Source: Buttiauxella brennerae ATCC 51605 (GTDB taxonomy: Bacteria; Pseudomonadota; Gammaproteobacteria; Enterobacterales; Enterobacteriaceae). From it: 64,000 nt of DNA. Positions 36,402 through 45,073 of the stretch are shown piece by piece. The translations under genes and the position numbers were made by a program. How positions within the stretch are numbered: the stretch's first letter is position 1; each line of letters begins with the position of its first letter. The stretch covers positions 1 to 64,000 of the forward strand of contig NZ_LXER01000015.1 in the NCBI RefSeq assembly GCF_001654925.1, in the 5' to 3' direction. The notes beneath the pieces were generated by a model. The model made no database searches and was not told the origin of the DNA. It saw only the letters and a program-made list of their open reading frames with translations.

Positions 36402-37868
36402 TCAAAACGGTAGTGAGCGTGGCTGCATTTGCATCGTTATCCAGCGTAACTCAGTAAACTCTCTGACCCCTGCAAGCCCGCCGAAACGCCCATATCCCGA
36501 ATCTTTAACCCCGCCAAATGGCATCTGCGCTTCGTCGTGCACCGTTGGGCTATTGATATGGCAAATGCCGCTTTGAATACGGCTGGCAATATTCCACGCC
36601 CGCGCCGTGTCACGGCTGAAGACTGCTGCTGAAAGGCCCAGATCGTTGTCGTTGGCGATTGCCACCGCCTCGTCGTCGCTTTTTGCACGGATCACGCCTT
36701 TTACCGGCCCGAAGGATTCTTCGTGGTAAATCCGCATTTCGTTGGTGACAAAATCCAGCACCGTGGCAGGCATTAATGTTGAGTCGGCTTTACCACCGCA
36801 GACAATTTTCGCCCCTTTTGCCAGTGCATCATCAATCAAATCATTGCAGCGGGAAACCGTCTGCACATCCACAACCGAGCCCAGAACAGTCGGGCCGAGG
36901 CGCGGGTCACCGCAGGGTAAACTGGCAGCTTTAGCGGCAAATTTTGCCACAAACTCATCAGCGATACGTTCGTCCACCACAACTCGCTCGGTCGACATAC
37001 AAATTTGCCCCGAGTTTGCAAAAGCCCCGAAGGCTGCGCAGTTAACGGCCAGTTCAATATCGGCATCGTGCAGAACCAGCAATGGCGCTTTGCCTCCCAG
37101 CTCTAAAATGACAGGTTTGAGATAGCGTGCACAGGTTTGCGCGATGATGCGCCCGACGTGCGTCGAGCCGGTAAAATTAACCCGGCGAACAGCCGGGTGC
37201 GCAATCATGGTTTCCACCACGGTTGCTGCATCTTGCGGGGCATTGGTCACGAAATTGACCACGCCTGCCGGGAAGCCCGCTTCATTGAGCGCATCGATGA
37301 TCAAGCCATGGGTTGCCGGGGATATTTCAGAACCTTTCAGCACCACACAGTTGCCGCAGGCAAGTGGGGTGGCGATGGCGCGAACGCCAAGGATCACGGG
37401 CGCATTCCACGGCGCCATGCCCAGCACGACGCCTGCAGGCTGGCGAATGGCCATTGCGAGGTTTCCTGGCACATCAGACGGGATAACTTCGCCGTTGATT
37501 TGGGTGGTGAGTGCGGCGGCTTCACGCAAAATTCCGGCAGCCAAATGCACATTAAATTCTGCCCACTGTGCGGTTGCGCCGGTTTCAGCGGCCATTGCGG
37601 CAACAAATGCAGCCTGTTTTGCCTCAAGTGCATCGGCGGCTTTCAGCAGCAGGGCACGGCGTTGGTTTGGCCCGGTTTGTGACCAGCTGACAAAAGCCTG
37701 GCTTGCGGCTTCAACCGCGGCGCACGCGTCATCAGCCGTGGCGGCAGGCGCGATGGTGGCAACGTGTTCATCAAGTGGATTGCGGCGCTCAAACGTCGCT
37801 TCATTCTGCGCACTTACAGACTGGCCGCCAATAAGCATGGAAATAGAGACAGGGGATGTGTTGTGCAT
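36402..37868 (-). CDS. NAD(P)-dependent aldehyde dehydrogenase (vanillin/salicylaldehyde dehydrogenase-like)
   Basis: A 488-residue ALDH superfamily enzyme. The catalytic Cys sits in NSGQICMSTERV, the general-base Glu in LELGGKAPLLVL, with GMAPWNAPV and FTGSTHVGR for cofactor binding and ESFGPVKGV near the end. The NSGQICMST pattern and C-terminal GGVKDSGYGRFGG resemble ALDHs acting on aromatic aldehydes; substrate is inferred only. It is followed, toward higher coordinates on the same strand, by its neighbour lysR gene 83 bp upstream, so both may share a transcript or regulation. Confidence 0.88.
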   Translation of the reverse strand: MHNTSPVSISMLIGGQSVSAQNEATFERRNPLDEHVATIAPAATADDACAAVEAASQAFVSWSQTGPNQRRALLLKAADALEAKQAAFVAAMAAETGATAQWAEFNVHLAAGILREAAALTTQINGEVIPSDVPGNLAMAIRQPAGVVLGMAPWNAPVILGVRAIATPLACGNCVVLKGSEISPATHGLIIDALNEAGFPAGVVNFVTNAPQDAATVVETMIAHPAVRRVNFTGSTHVGRIIAQTCARYLKPVILELGGKAPLLVLHDADIELAVNCAAFGAFANSGQICMSTERVVVDERIADEFVAKFAAKAASLPCGDPRLGPTVLGSVVDVQTVSRCNDLIDDALAKGAKIVCGGKADSTLMPATVLDFVTNEMRIYHEESFGPVKGVIRAKSDDEAVAIANDNDLGLSAAVFSRDTARAWNIASRIQSGICHINSPTVHDEAQMPFGGVKDSGYGRFGGLAGVREFTELRWITMQMQPRSLPF

Positions 37869-37951
37869 CTGACACCTCTTTTGTTATTTAAATGTTAAAG
37901 TGCCATCGAGTGTAGTGAGAATAAGCCGATTTTCCCAGCAATTTAATGTGG

Positions 37952-38854
37952 TTACGTGCCCGACATTACCTGTGCAATCAACTCTCTAACCCAACGATGC
38001 CCGGCGTGCCCGTGGCTGCGTTCGTGCCAGACCAGGCTGACGTCAAACTGCTCTGCAAGCCAGGGTAATTCCGTGACCGTCAGTTGCTGCGGTTGTGCCA
38101 GTAATAAGCGGCGCGGAACCAACGCGACCATGTCGCTCACCGAGACGATTTGTGGCACGAACATAAAAGTTGCCGCCGACATCACCACATTTCGCTTGTG
38201 TCCGAAGGTGGCCAGCGCGTCGTCAATGGGGGTGGTAAAGCTGCCGCCAGTGGGTGAAACAATCACATGCTCGAGCTGAACAAACTCTTCGATGGTGAGG
38301 TTTTCTTTGAGTGCCGGATGGTCACGCCGCCCAATCAACACGTAAGTTTCATCAAACAAATGGCGGCTGCGCAGGTGTGCTTTTGAAGCATCTTGTGACG
38401 CAATGGCGATATCAACTTCGCCGCTCGCCAGTTGCTGTTCAAACAGCACCGGATGGTAGGGGCGCACGGCAATACGCACGCCTGGCGCTTGTTTCCGCAG
38501 CGCTAACACCAGCGGCATTACGATGGCGGCCTGGGTGTAGTCGGTGCAGCTAATGGCGACGGTCAGTTTCGCACGCTCAGGGTGAAAATCTTTGTGGGAT
38601 TGCAGCGTGTGCCGCAATTTTTCCAGGGATTCGCGCACCGGAATAATCAACTCAAGCGCCTTTACCGTTGGCGTCATTCCTCGCCTGGCGGGGATCAGTA
38701 ATGGGTCATCGAATAAATCGCGCAGGCGGTTAAGTTGTGCGCTGACCGCAGGCTGGCTGAGATGGAGTCGTACCGCCGCTTTGGTCACATTCTGTTCGGC
38801 AAGTAATGCTTCGAGTGTCAGCAGCAAGTTTAAGTCAATGCGTGTGGTATCCAT
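37952..38854 (-). CDS. LysR-family transcriptional regulator
   Basis: A 300-residue regulator. The N-terminal winged helix-turn-helix reads LLTLEALLAEQNVTKAAVRL then HLSQPAVSAQLNRLRDLF (residues about 9-48), and the rest is the periplasmic-binding-like effector domain (LTVAISCTDYTQAAIVMPL). It is divergent from the NmrA-like gene across 97 bp, the classic LysR layout, and the aldehyde dehydrogenase lies downstream on its own strand. Either neighbour may be its target. Inducer unknown. Confidence 0.92.
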   Translation of the reverse strand: MDTTRIDLNLLLTLEALLAEQNVTKAAVRLHLSQPAVSAQLNRLRDLFDDPLLIPARRGMTPTVKALELIIPVRESLEKLRHTLQSHKDFHPERAKLTVAISCTDYTQAAIVMPLVLALRKQAPGVRIAVRPYHPVLFEQQLASGEVDIAIASQDASKAHLRSRHLFDETYVLIGRRDHPALKENLTIEEFVQLEHVIVSPTGGSFTTPIDDALATFGHKRNVVMSAATFMFVPQIVSVSDMVALVPRRLLLAQPQQLTVTELPWLAEQFDVSLVWHERSHGHAGHRWVRELIAQVMSGT

Positions 38855-38951
38855 CTGGTGGATTCCTTAATATAAAATATACGATTTCTCTTATCCCTCA
38901 GCGCTCCCGATAATTCAAGCCAGAAACGTAAAAATCATCAGGAGCAGAACT

Positions 38952-39917
38952 ATGTCAGCAAATCACAAACCACTGATCACCGTTGTCGGCGCATTGAGTA
39001 AACAAGGGCGCAGCGTTGTGCGTTCGCTGCTGGAAAGTCAGCGTTACCAGGTGCGGGCATTAACCCGGCGAGTGGATTCCCCGCAAGCGCAGGAGCTCGC
39101 ACATTTAGGGGCTGAGCTCATTAATGTGCCGCTGGAGTTAGGGCACAAAGAAGAATTAATTCAGGCTTTTAATGGCGCACATGGTGTGTTTATGCTGACG
39201 CCCGGCATCACCCCTGAAGCGGTTAACGCGCAGACCCATGAAGCCGCGTTAGGCAAAGAAATTGCTGATGCGGCGGTTGAAGCAGGCGTACAGCACCTGG
39301 TTTTCAGCAGCCTGGAAAACGTTGGGCACATCACCGAGGGCAAAAAATGGGTGCCGCACTTTACTGATAAAGGCCAGATTGAGGAGTACATCCGTACGCT
39401 GCCCATCGCCAGCTCATTTATTATGATGGCGTTTTTCTATACCAACCTGCTTGAGTATTACCAGCCGCGTCAGGCCGACGACGCATTAATTTTCCCAATC
39501 TATTTACCTGAAGATTTTCGCGCGCCGTTTGTTGACCCGCTCACGGCAACAGGCCCAGCTGTGCTGGAGATTTTTGATAACCAGAATAAATACACAGGCC
39601 GCACATTGCCGGTAATAGGCGAGATGCTCACACCTGCTGAAATGGTCGAAACCTTTAACCGCGTGACGGGTAAAAAGGCGGTTTATAGCTCGGCGGTGAC
39701 GCGTGAAGAATTGCTGAACCATTTCCCGGCGTTTGCACAAATGGGCGGGTTAGTGGAAGAAGTCATCGGGATGGCCGAATACGCCGTTGAGTACGGTTAT
39801 TATCAGCAAGAGCGCGATTTACAGTGGAGCCGCCAGATAAACCCGAATGCATTAACGTGGGAGCAGTTCTTACACACCACGGGCTGGCAGGGCGAGGGGC
39901 ACTCTTTCGGGCTTTAA
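38952..39917 (+). CDS. NmrA-like NAD(P)-binding protein
   Basis: A 321-residue atypical SDR of the NmrA group. The Rossmann start TVVGALSKQGRSVVRSLLES keeps the loose glycine pattern of the group, followed by VRALTRRVDSPQAQEL, whose arginines would recognise NADP. The catalytic YxxxK of classical SDRs is not in place, as usual for NmrA-like proteins, which act as redox sensors or as reductases. AGGAGCAG precedes the ATG. Divergent from the LysR gene, which may control it. Confidence 0.88.
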   Translation: MSANHKPLITVVGALSKQGRSVVRSLLESQRYQVRALTRRVDSPQAQELAHLGAELINVPLELGHKEELIQAFNGAHGVFMLTPGITPEAVNAQTHEAALGKEIADAAVEAGVQHLVFSSLENVGHITEGKKWVPHFTDKGQIEEYIRTLPIASSFIMMAFFYTNLLEYYQPRQADDALIFPIYLPEDFRAPFVDPLTATGPAVLEIFDNQNKYTGRTLPVIGEMLTPAEMVETFNRVTGKKAVYSSAVTREELLNHFPAFAQMGGLVEEVIGMAEYAVEYGYYQQERDLQWSRQINPNALTWEQFLHTTGWQGEGHSFGL

Positions 39918-39928
39918 GTGAGAAGAAT

Positions 39929-39954
39929 GGATGTCGCTGGCACCAGCGACATCC
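39929..39954. repeat. perfect REP-like hairpin between nmrA-like gene and srfC
   Basis: GGATGTCGCTGG / CCAGCGACATCC, a 12-base perfect stem around CA. It carries the GGATGTCGCT word of the REP units at 4931 and 34237. It sits between two convergent genes and could end both transcripts. Confidence 0.7.
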
Positions 39955-39968
39955 GCCATAACGCCGGG

Positions 39969-42101
39969 CTACACCAGTAGCTCGCGCAACTGCTGGCGTT
40001 GTTGCTCGCTCACTTCCAGCGGATGGCGATAACCGATGTTTTCCACGGCACGCGAATATAACGCCACCAGCCAGTCGTAAACATACAGTGTGTTGCCTCG
40101 TGCCGGCTGATCGCCTAAACGCACCAGACGTGTGCTGGCAGTGGCTTGCTTAAGCGGCGCGAAAACAGGCGAGCCTTTATTCACACGGCTTGCCGGGCGC
40201 AAAGACGGTTCAACATGGGCGTATCCCAACCAGCTGACAAAATCCCCCAGCACCGCGCTCACACAGGTGATTTCCTGCGCCATGCTGCCGTCGCCGTGGC
40301 GCAGCGCCGCTTCAAGCTGTTCCGGTAATTTCAGCCGGTAACTGGCGACGACCAGTAACTGACACAGAGCCTGTAGTTGGGTATTGTCCATCCCCGAAAG
40401 GTGGGCGATGTCCCGGCGAGTGGCAAGCTCACGCAAATGGTTCACCCAGAGTAAATGGACCACGTTTGCAAAACTGTCCGGGCCGCGCGTCAGCGTTTCG
40501 TTATGGTCGGTGTCGGCAAACAGGTCGATATCCAGACTAAAGCCAGCGGGTTGCTGGTTACGCATTTGTTGGTGACTCAACCAGCGTTGCTGCAACACAT
40601 GGCGTGCCGGAAGCAGGCTGGCAAGCAGTTCACCATGCTGAGTGGCATGGGATTGCAGCGCACGGACCAGCTCTTCGGCCTGAGCGCGGGCGCGTTCCGG
40701 CGCGAGGTTTTGGTCTTCAAGAATATGGCTGAAAAGGGCGTTGATCTCGTCACTCAGCGCCGCCTGTAACATCTCCATGCGCAACGTGCGTTGTGCCGGA
40801 ACCAGCGCATCGGCCAGCCATTCCAGCAGGCGGTGCATGTTACGGCTGTCCAGCGCTTGCAGCGTTCCCCAGCGTTTACCCGGCAGTCCAATGACACGCT
40901 GCACGCCCTCATCGAGATTGACACCGCTGAAACGGGCATCGCGCGGCGTAATTGCCCAAATCAGCCCCGGCGTGGTGGCGTTGCTGGCCTGAGTTTTATC
41001 GACCCAACGAGCCAGCATTTTACCTGCGGCGTTAACTTCTCTGCGCTCGGCTGCCGCGTTGCACACCACCAGTTTGTCGGGCTGCAAATAGTGCGCGTAA
41101 TCGTCGAGTTGTTGCAGCGGGATATCGACCACATCCACCTGTGTAAGTTTTGGCGAGTGGTTGAGTGTTAAGGTAATTTCAGCGCAAAGTTGCTGTAAAT
41201 CCTGCTGGGCAAGGCTGACTTGAGTGCCGACATCAACGCCGAACAGAGGGCAAACCATCACGTCGGCACTGATTTCAGGCTCGTCAGGGGTGGTCGGGAT
41301 CAGGAAGCCTTCGACCGGCAGCAGGAAGGTATCCACCAGCAAACTGGCTGGAGCCAAAACCTGGTGAGCGTTACCCAAATGATTCAGCGTTTCGGCAAGC
41401 TGCTGCCAGTGTGAAGTGATAGCCGCGTTATCGCCCCATAGCGGGGCCAGCAGGGATGCCTGATCTGCACAGCTCAGCCACGGCAGCAGTTCCGCCATTT
41501 GCTGCCACAAAGCACTATCCAGATGGTGCTGGCGGCGCACAACCTGATGGTAAGTCTGCGCGATATCAGACACCTGTGCTGGCGTAAGTCCCTGCATGCT
41601 TTGTGCCTGGCGCTTCGCCTGAAGTTCTTTAAGTTTTGCAGCAATCACTTCTGGCTGTGCGAAGCGTGTCGCATCCTGGGCGTGATACTGGCGAATCATG
41701 CGTTGGGCCAGGGTGAGGGTATGGAACAGCGTCAGCAGCAGCGGGTAATGTTCCGCTACCGGCAACTCACGGCGCGTAAAACGCACGGCAACGCTGGGCG
41801 CATGCCCTGGGTTAATGTGCGTCAGGTAATCCAGCACTTTCCCGCCGAGCGAAATTTCGATGCGATCCAGGTTATCACCCAGCAGCGTCGTCAACAGGTG
41901 ATGTTTACCCGCAACGGAGTGGCCATATAAACCAATTGTTAGTGGTTGCTCCGCCTGTAAGTCGAGTTGTTGCTGGCGCTGCTGTAAAACAGCCAGCTTT
42001 TGCAGCAAGCTATCGGCTTCGTTTTCTACCAACGGCACAGATTCACGCGTCTGTTGGATCCAGTTCACTAAAGGGTGAAGCGTTGAGTTTGTTGGTTTCA
42101 T
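39969..42101 (-). CDS. srfC: SrfC-like putative virulence factor, P-loop-like
   Basis: A 710-residue cytosolic protein, last gene of srfA-srfB-srfC. Near residue 53 is TIGLYGHSVAGKHHLLTTLL, laid out like a Walker A site (GxxxxGK) but with His where Ser or Thr normally follows the Lys. Helical regions of coiled-coil character follow, for example ALQSHATQHGELLASLLPAR. The layout recalls dynamin-like GTPases, but no clear G3 DxxG or G4 NKxD motif is visible, so GTP use is not shown. The start overlaps the srfB stop by 4 bp. The name follows Salmonella SrfC, reported as SsrB-regulated; its biochemical role is not established. Confidence 0.82.
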   Translation of the reverse strand: MKPTNSTLHPLVNWIQQTRESVPLVENEADSLLQKLAVLQQRQQQLDLQAEQPLTIGLYGHSVAGKHHLLTTLLGDNLDRIEISLGGKVLDYLTHINPGHAPSVAVRFTRRELPVAEHYPLLLTLFHTLTLAQRMIRQYHAQDATRFAQPEVIAAKLKELQAKRQAQSMQGLTPAQVSDIAQTYHQVVRRQHHLDSALWQQMAELLPWLSCADQASLLAPLWGDNAAITSHWQQLAETLNHLGNAHQVLAPASLLVDTFLLPVEGFLIPTTPDEPEISADVMVCPLFGVDVGTQVSLAQQDLQQLCAEITLTLNHSPKLTQVDVVDIPLQQLDDYAHYLQPDKLVVCNAAAERREVNAAGKMLARWVDKTQASNATTPGLIWAITPRDARFSGVNLDEGVQRVIGLPGKRWGTLQALDSRNMHRLLEWLADALVPAQRTLRMEMLQAALSDEINALFSHILEDQNLAPERARAQAEELVRALQSHATQHGELLASLLPARHVLQQRWLSHQQMRNQQPAGFSLDIDLFADTDHNETLTRGPDSFANVVHLLWVNHLRELATRRDIAHLSGMDNTQLQALCQLLVVASYRLKLPEQLEAALRHGDGSMAQEITCVSAVLGDFVSWLGYAHVEPSLRPASRVNKGSPVFAPLKQATASTRLVRLGDQPARGNTLYVYDWLVALYSRAVENIGYRHPLEVSEQQRQQLRELLV

Positions 42102-45070
42102 TTTTGATACACGCTCCCGCTGTCAATCCAGTAATGGCTGGCACCGCTGTAGCTTCCTGCCAGGGTATTCAATTTAAAACTCAGCTGGTTGAGCGGCACT
42201 TTGCTGCCGTCCTGCAACCAGGCTTCTGCCAGCACAAAGGCGTCAGCTTCGCGGGTTTGTTGTAAACGCACGTTCAGCACACCTTCGCCCGCAATGGATT
42301 TCGCCAACTGCGGCGAGTTAATCGCGAGGGTATACAGCGGCGTTGCAGGCCAGCGGGCGTCATCAAGCTGGCGGAACCCGAGACAAGCGTTGCCGCGCAG
42401 TGGGAAATGCAGGCGGGTATCGAGTGTCGATCGGGGGTCATCGAGATCGATATCGCGATACCAGACGTTTTTATCCACCAGGGTGTTGTTACCGTCGAGC
42501 ATGCCGAGATAACGCACGGTGGAGTAAGCCTGAATGTCCGACGCTTTGAAGTTAAATCCGGGCAAGCGCAAGTCCATCGCCAGACTGCACAACATCGCCC
42601 CCACGGCGGCGGTCGATTTCGGGTTGCCAATACGCCCTTGCTGACTGAACGGATACCATTCATGAGTCTGATAGTTATCCAGCCAGACGATGCGGTTCAC
42701 CGGCACCGGTTGTTGGTAGCGCAGCAGTGCCTGCACGCCAGGCAAACAGCCGGGGCGACCGGTGACCAGCAGCACATCACAGCAGTAGTGGCTTATCACT
42801 TCACACAGCGCCTGTAATGGGGCGGTGAGCGTAAATTGCCCGGCAAGCAACGCCTCTTGCAGCGATGCCAGTTCAACGTGTAATGGCACGCTGAACAGAT
42901 CAAACGGCGGCGCATCGGCTGGCAGTGCGTGCTGCACCGCTTGTTGAACATAGTTGATCACATTATCGGTCGGGCGCTGGGTTAACAGCTCGCCAAAGGT
43001 GGCTTCAAGTGTGGCATGGCTGTCGTCAGGGTCACTATTTTCCCAGCACGACAGCACCGCGTGGCCGAGCGGAATAAACAGTTGTAGCGCGGTTTGTTGG
43101 CGCAGTGTGCCACGGGTGTCCATGCGCCCGGACTCACCAAACAGCGTGGTCATCAATCCGGTGGTGTCGACCACACCCGCATGGTGAATTTGTGCCTGAA
43201 GTGCCGGGAGCACGCAGCGCTGGATAACATCCAGCAGAATGTCATCGCCCGCGACTTTGAAGCCTTCGCGGAACAGCAGACGCGGGGCGATTTTCACATT
43301 GCTGCCCACGCCGTCATCGAGCTGATACTGCGTGATAGCCATGTCGGTCGTGCCACCACCAATATCAATCGAGGCCACGCGCAGGGTTTTACCCGGCAGT
43401 TCATCGGCGGCTAATTTGCGGTCCGGGCGGGCAAGGCTCTGGAAGAAATTGCCCGTCTGCCCGGCATAGTTAACCAGTGCTTCGTTATATAACCACACCA
43501 GTTGCCCGCAAGTGGCTTCATCCCACTCCATCTGCACATCCGGTACCGGCACCACACTTTTCTGAAAATCGCGCTCGCTGGTGAAACCTTCGTCAGTCGG
43601 GTGCCACTCCATCGCTTTCCACACCAGGCCAACCGCTTCCTGCATCCGCTGGCGGAAGATTTCACGCTCTTGTTTTGGCATCGCCGAGGGTAAGGTCAGG
43701 ATCAGGTGGCGTAACTGGCGAGGTGCATTAAGGTGGCCCATGCTCTGGCGCGAACCAACGCTGTTGATTTGCATCAGCGCCTGCGCCAGTAATTCGCACA
43801 GCATTAATGTCATCAACGAACTGCGGCTGTATTGCGGTGAGAACACCGGGAGGCGGTCTTCTAACGGCAGGGAATAGAGCGGTTGCCCGTCATCGTTCAT
43901 CAGGTTCATTAAGGGATAAGCGGTTGCCAGCGGTTCGCGTTGGGTTTTCACCCCCATCTGGCTAAAGCGCCAGTCCTGGTTGGCTGGGGTTTCATCCCAC
44001 AGGTAGCGGCGCGGGCTGGAGATGCCGCTTGCACCGTCGGTGCCTAAACGGGCAGAGGCCATACTGCGGGCCTCATCGCCGACACGGGCAATCGATGGCC
44101 AGATAAACGCATCGTCGCGGCCACTTTCTACCGAGAAATGCTGTTTGCCGAATTTCGCTTCCGAGAACTCGAGGCGGCTGGTGAACATCGCTTCGTTGAT
44201 GGTTTGCGGCTCGCTGAGCGAGCGAATTTGCAGCTCGGCGGTCTGGCGTAGGCCATCGTTTGCTTCGCCATGGTCTTCAATCAACACGCCGCAGGTGTGG
44301 GTGTTGCCGACATCGAGCACCAGATCGACCGGGATCGCTGGCGATTGCAGCGTGGCGGTGACGATTTTCACTTCCGGCACGGCAAGCTGTGCGCCAAGCA
44401 TTTCAATAATATTGAGGTAATGCGCCTGATACTCGAAGGTTTTCAGCGCGTTGCTGATTTCACGCTCGGTGCGTGTTTCATGGCGCGAGACAAACTGCGT
44501 GAACACTTCACGCAGCCAGCCATCGACCCAGGTCTGGTCGATAAAATCGTTAATTTCTTCGTTGTGCCAGGCAAGCGCGAAGCGCGCACCGTTTCGCACA
44601 TCATTTTGCGTCGGGGCCAGATGCGCCGCCGGGTTGTCGTCGGCGAGGATTTTGGTGTCCAGAGCAATAGTGATGCGCACGGTATTCCCGGCGGAGTCAG
44701 GCGTTTCAAGGCAGCGGATCTGCACCCGCGCCCAGTTTTCCGGGCCACCAACAAACGTGCGCGGCGGGTTAAAGCGCAGGAACGGCAGCGGCAGCCAGGT
44801 TTTATCCAGCAGTTTTAACGAATGGCCAAGTGTAATGGTGCTTTCTGGTTTCACGACTTCAGGCGCGGAACCCGACGTACCCGGCAGGGTAAATTTTCCC
44901 GGAATGACATCATAATCCAGGCGCAGCAGCGGACCGTTTGCCGTTTTACGCACAAAGCGCCCGGTATGCGGGGCATTTGGCTGCGGCGCAAGGCCGAAGT
45001 CCAGAAACTGAATACCGCTGTCTTTGATGAGCGTCACGCTCGGCTTATAGGGATACAGAGTGGCAAACAT
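42098..45070 (-). CDS. srfB: SrfB-like putative virulence factor with actin/Hsp70-type ATPase motifs
   Basis: A 990-residue protein. After a ~240-residue N-terminal domain it carries the three nucleotide motifs of the actin/Hsp70 superfamily: phosphate 1 at about 251-261 (LVLDVGNTHTCGVL), phosphate 2 near 567 (IDIGGGTTDMAI) and an adenosine motif near 767 (LLVTGRPGCLPGVQALL). It is thus very likely an ATPase that changes shape or polymerises. It starts 3 bp after srfA and overlaps srfC by 4 bp, so the three products are made together. The name follows Salmonella SrfB. No signal peptide or membrane helix is seen. Confidence 0.85.
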   Translation of the reverse strand: MFATLYPYKPSVTLIKDSGIQFLDFGLAPQPNAPHTGRFVRKTANGPLLRLDYDVIPGKFTLPGTSGSAPEVVKPESTITLGHSLKLLDKTWLPLPFLRFNPPRTFVGGPENWARVQIRCLETPDSAGNTVRITIALDTKILADDNPAAHLAPTQNDVRNGARFALAWHNEEINDFIDQTWVDGWLREVFTQFVSRHETRTEREISNALKTFEYQAHYLNIIEMLGAQLAVPEVKIVTATLQSPAIPVDLVLDVGNTHTCGVLIEDHGEANDGLRQTAELQIRSLSEPQTINEAMFTSRLEFSEAKFGKQHFSVESGRDDAFIWPSIARVGDEARSMASARLGTDGASGISSPRRYLWDETPANQDWRFSQMGVKTQREPLATAYPLMNLMNDDGQPLYSLPLEDRLPVFSPQYSRSSLMTLMLCELLAQALMQINSVGSRQSMGHLNAPRQLRHLILTLPSAMPKQEREIFRQRMQEAVGLVWKAMEWHPTDEGFTSERDFQKSVVPVPDVQMEWDEATCGQLVWLYNEALVNYAGQTGNFFQSLARPDRKLAADELPGKTLRVASIDIGGGTTDMAITQYQLDDGVGSNVKIAPRLLFREGFKVAGDDILLDVIQRCVLPALQAQIHHAGVVDTTGLMTTLFGESGRMDTRGTLRQQTALQLFIPLGHAVLSCWENSDPDDSHATLEATFGELLTQRPTDNVINYVQQAVQHALPADAPPFDLFSVPLHVELASLQEALLAGQFTLTAPLQALCEVISHYCCDVLLVTGRPGCLPGVQALLRYQQPVPVNRIVWLDNYQTHEWYPFSQQGRIGNPKSTAAVGAMLCSLAMDLRLPGFNFKASDIQAYSTVRYLGMLDGNNTLVDKNVWYRDIDLDDPRSTLDTRLHFPLRGNACLGFRQLDDARWPATPLYTLAINSPQLAKSIAGEGVLNVRLQQTREADAFVLAEAWLQDGSKVPLNQLSFKLNTLAGSYSGASHYWIDSGSVYQK

Positions 45071-45073
45071 CGA

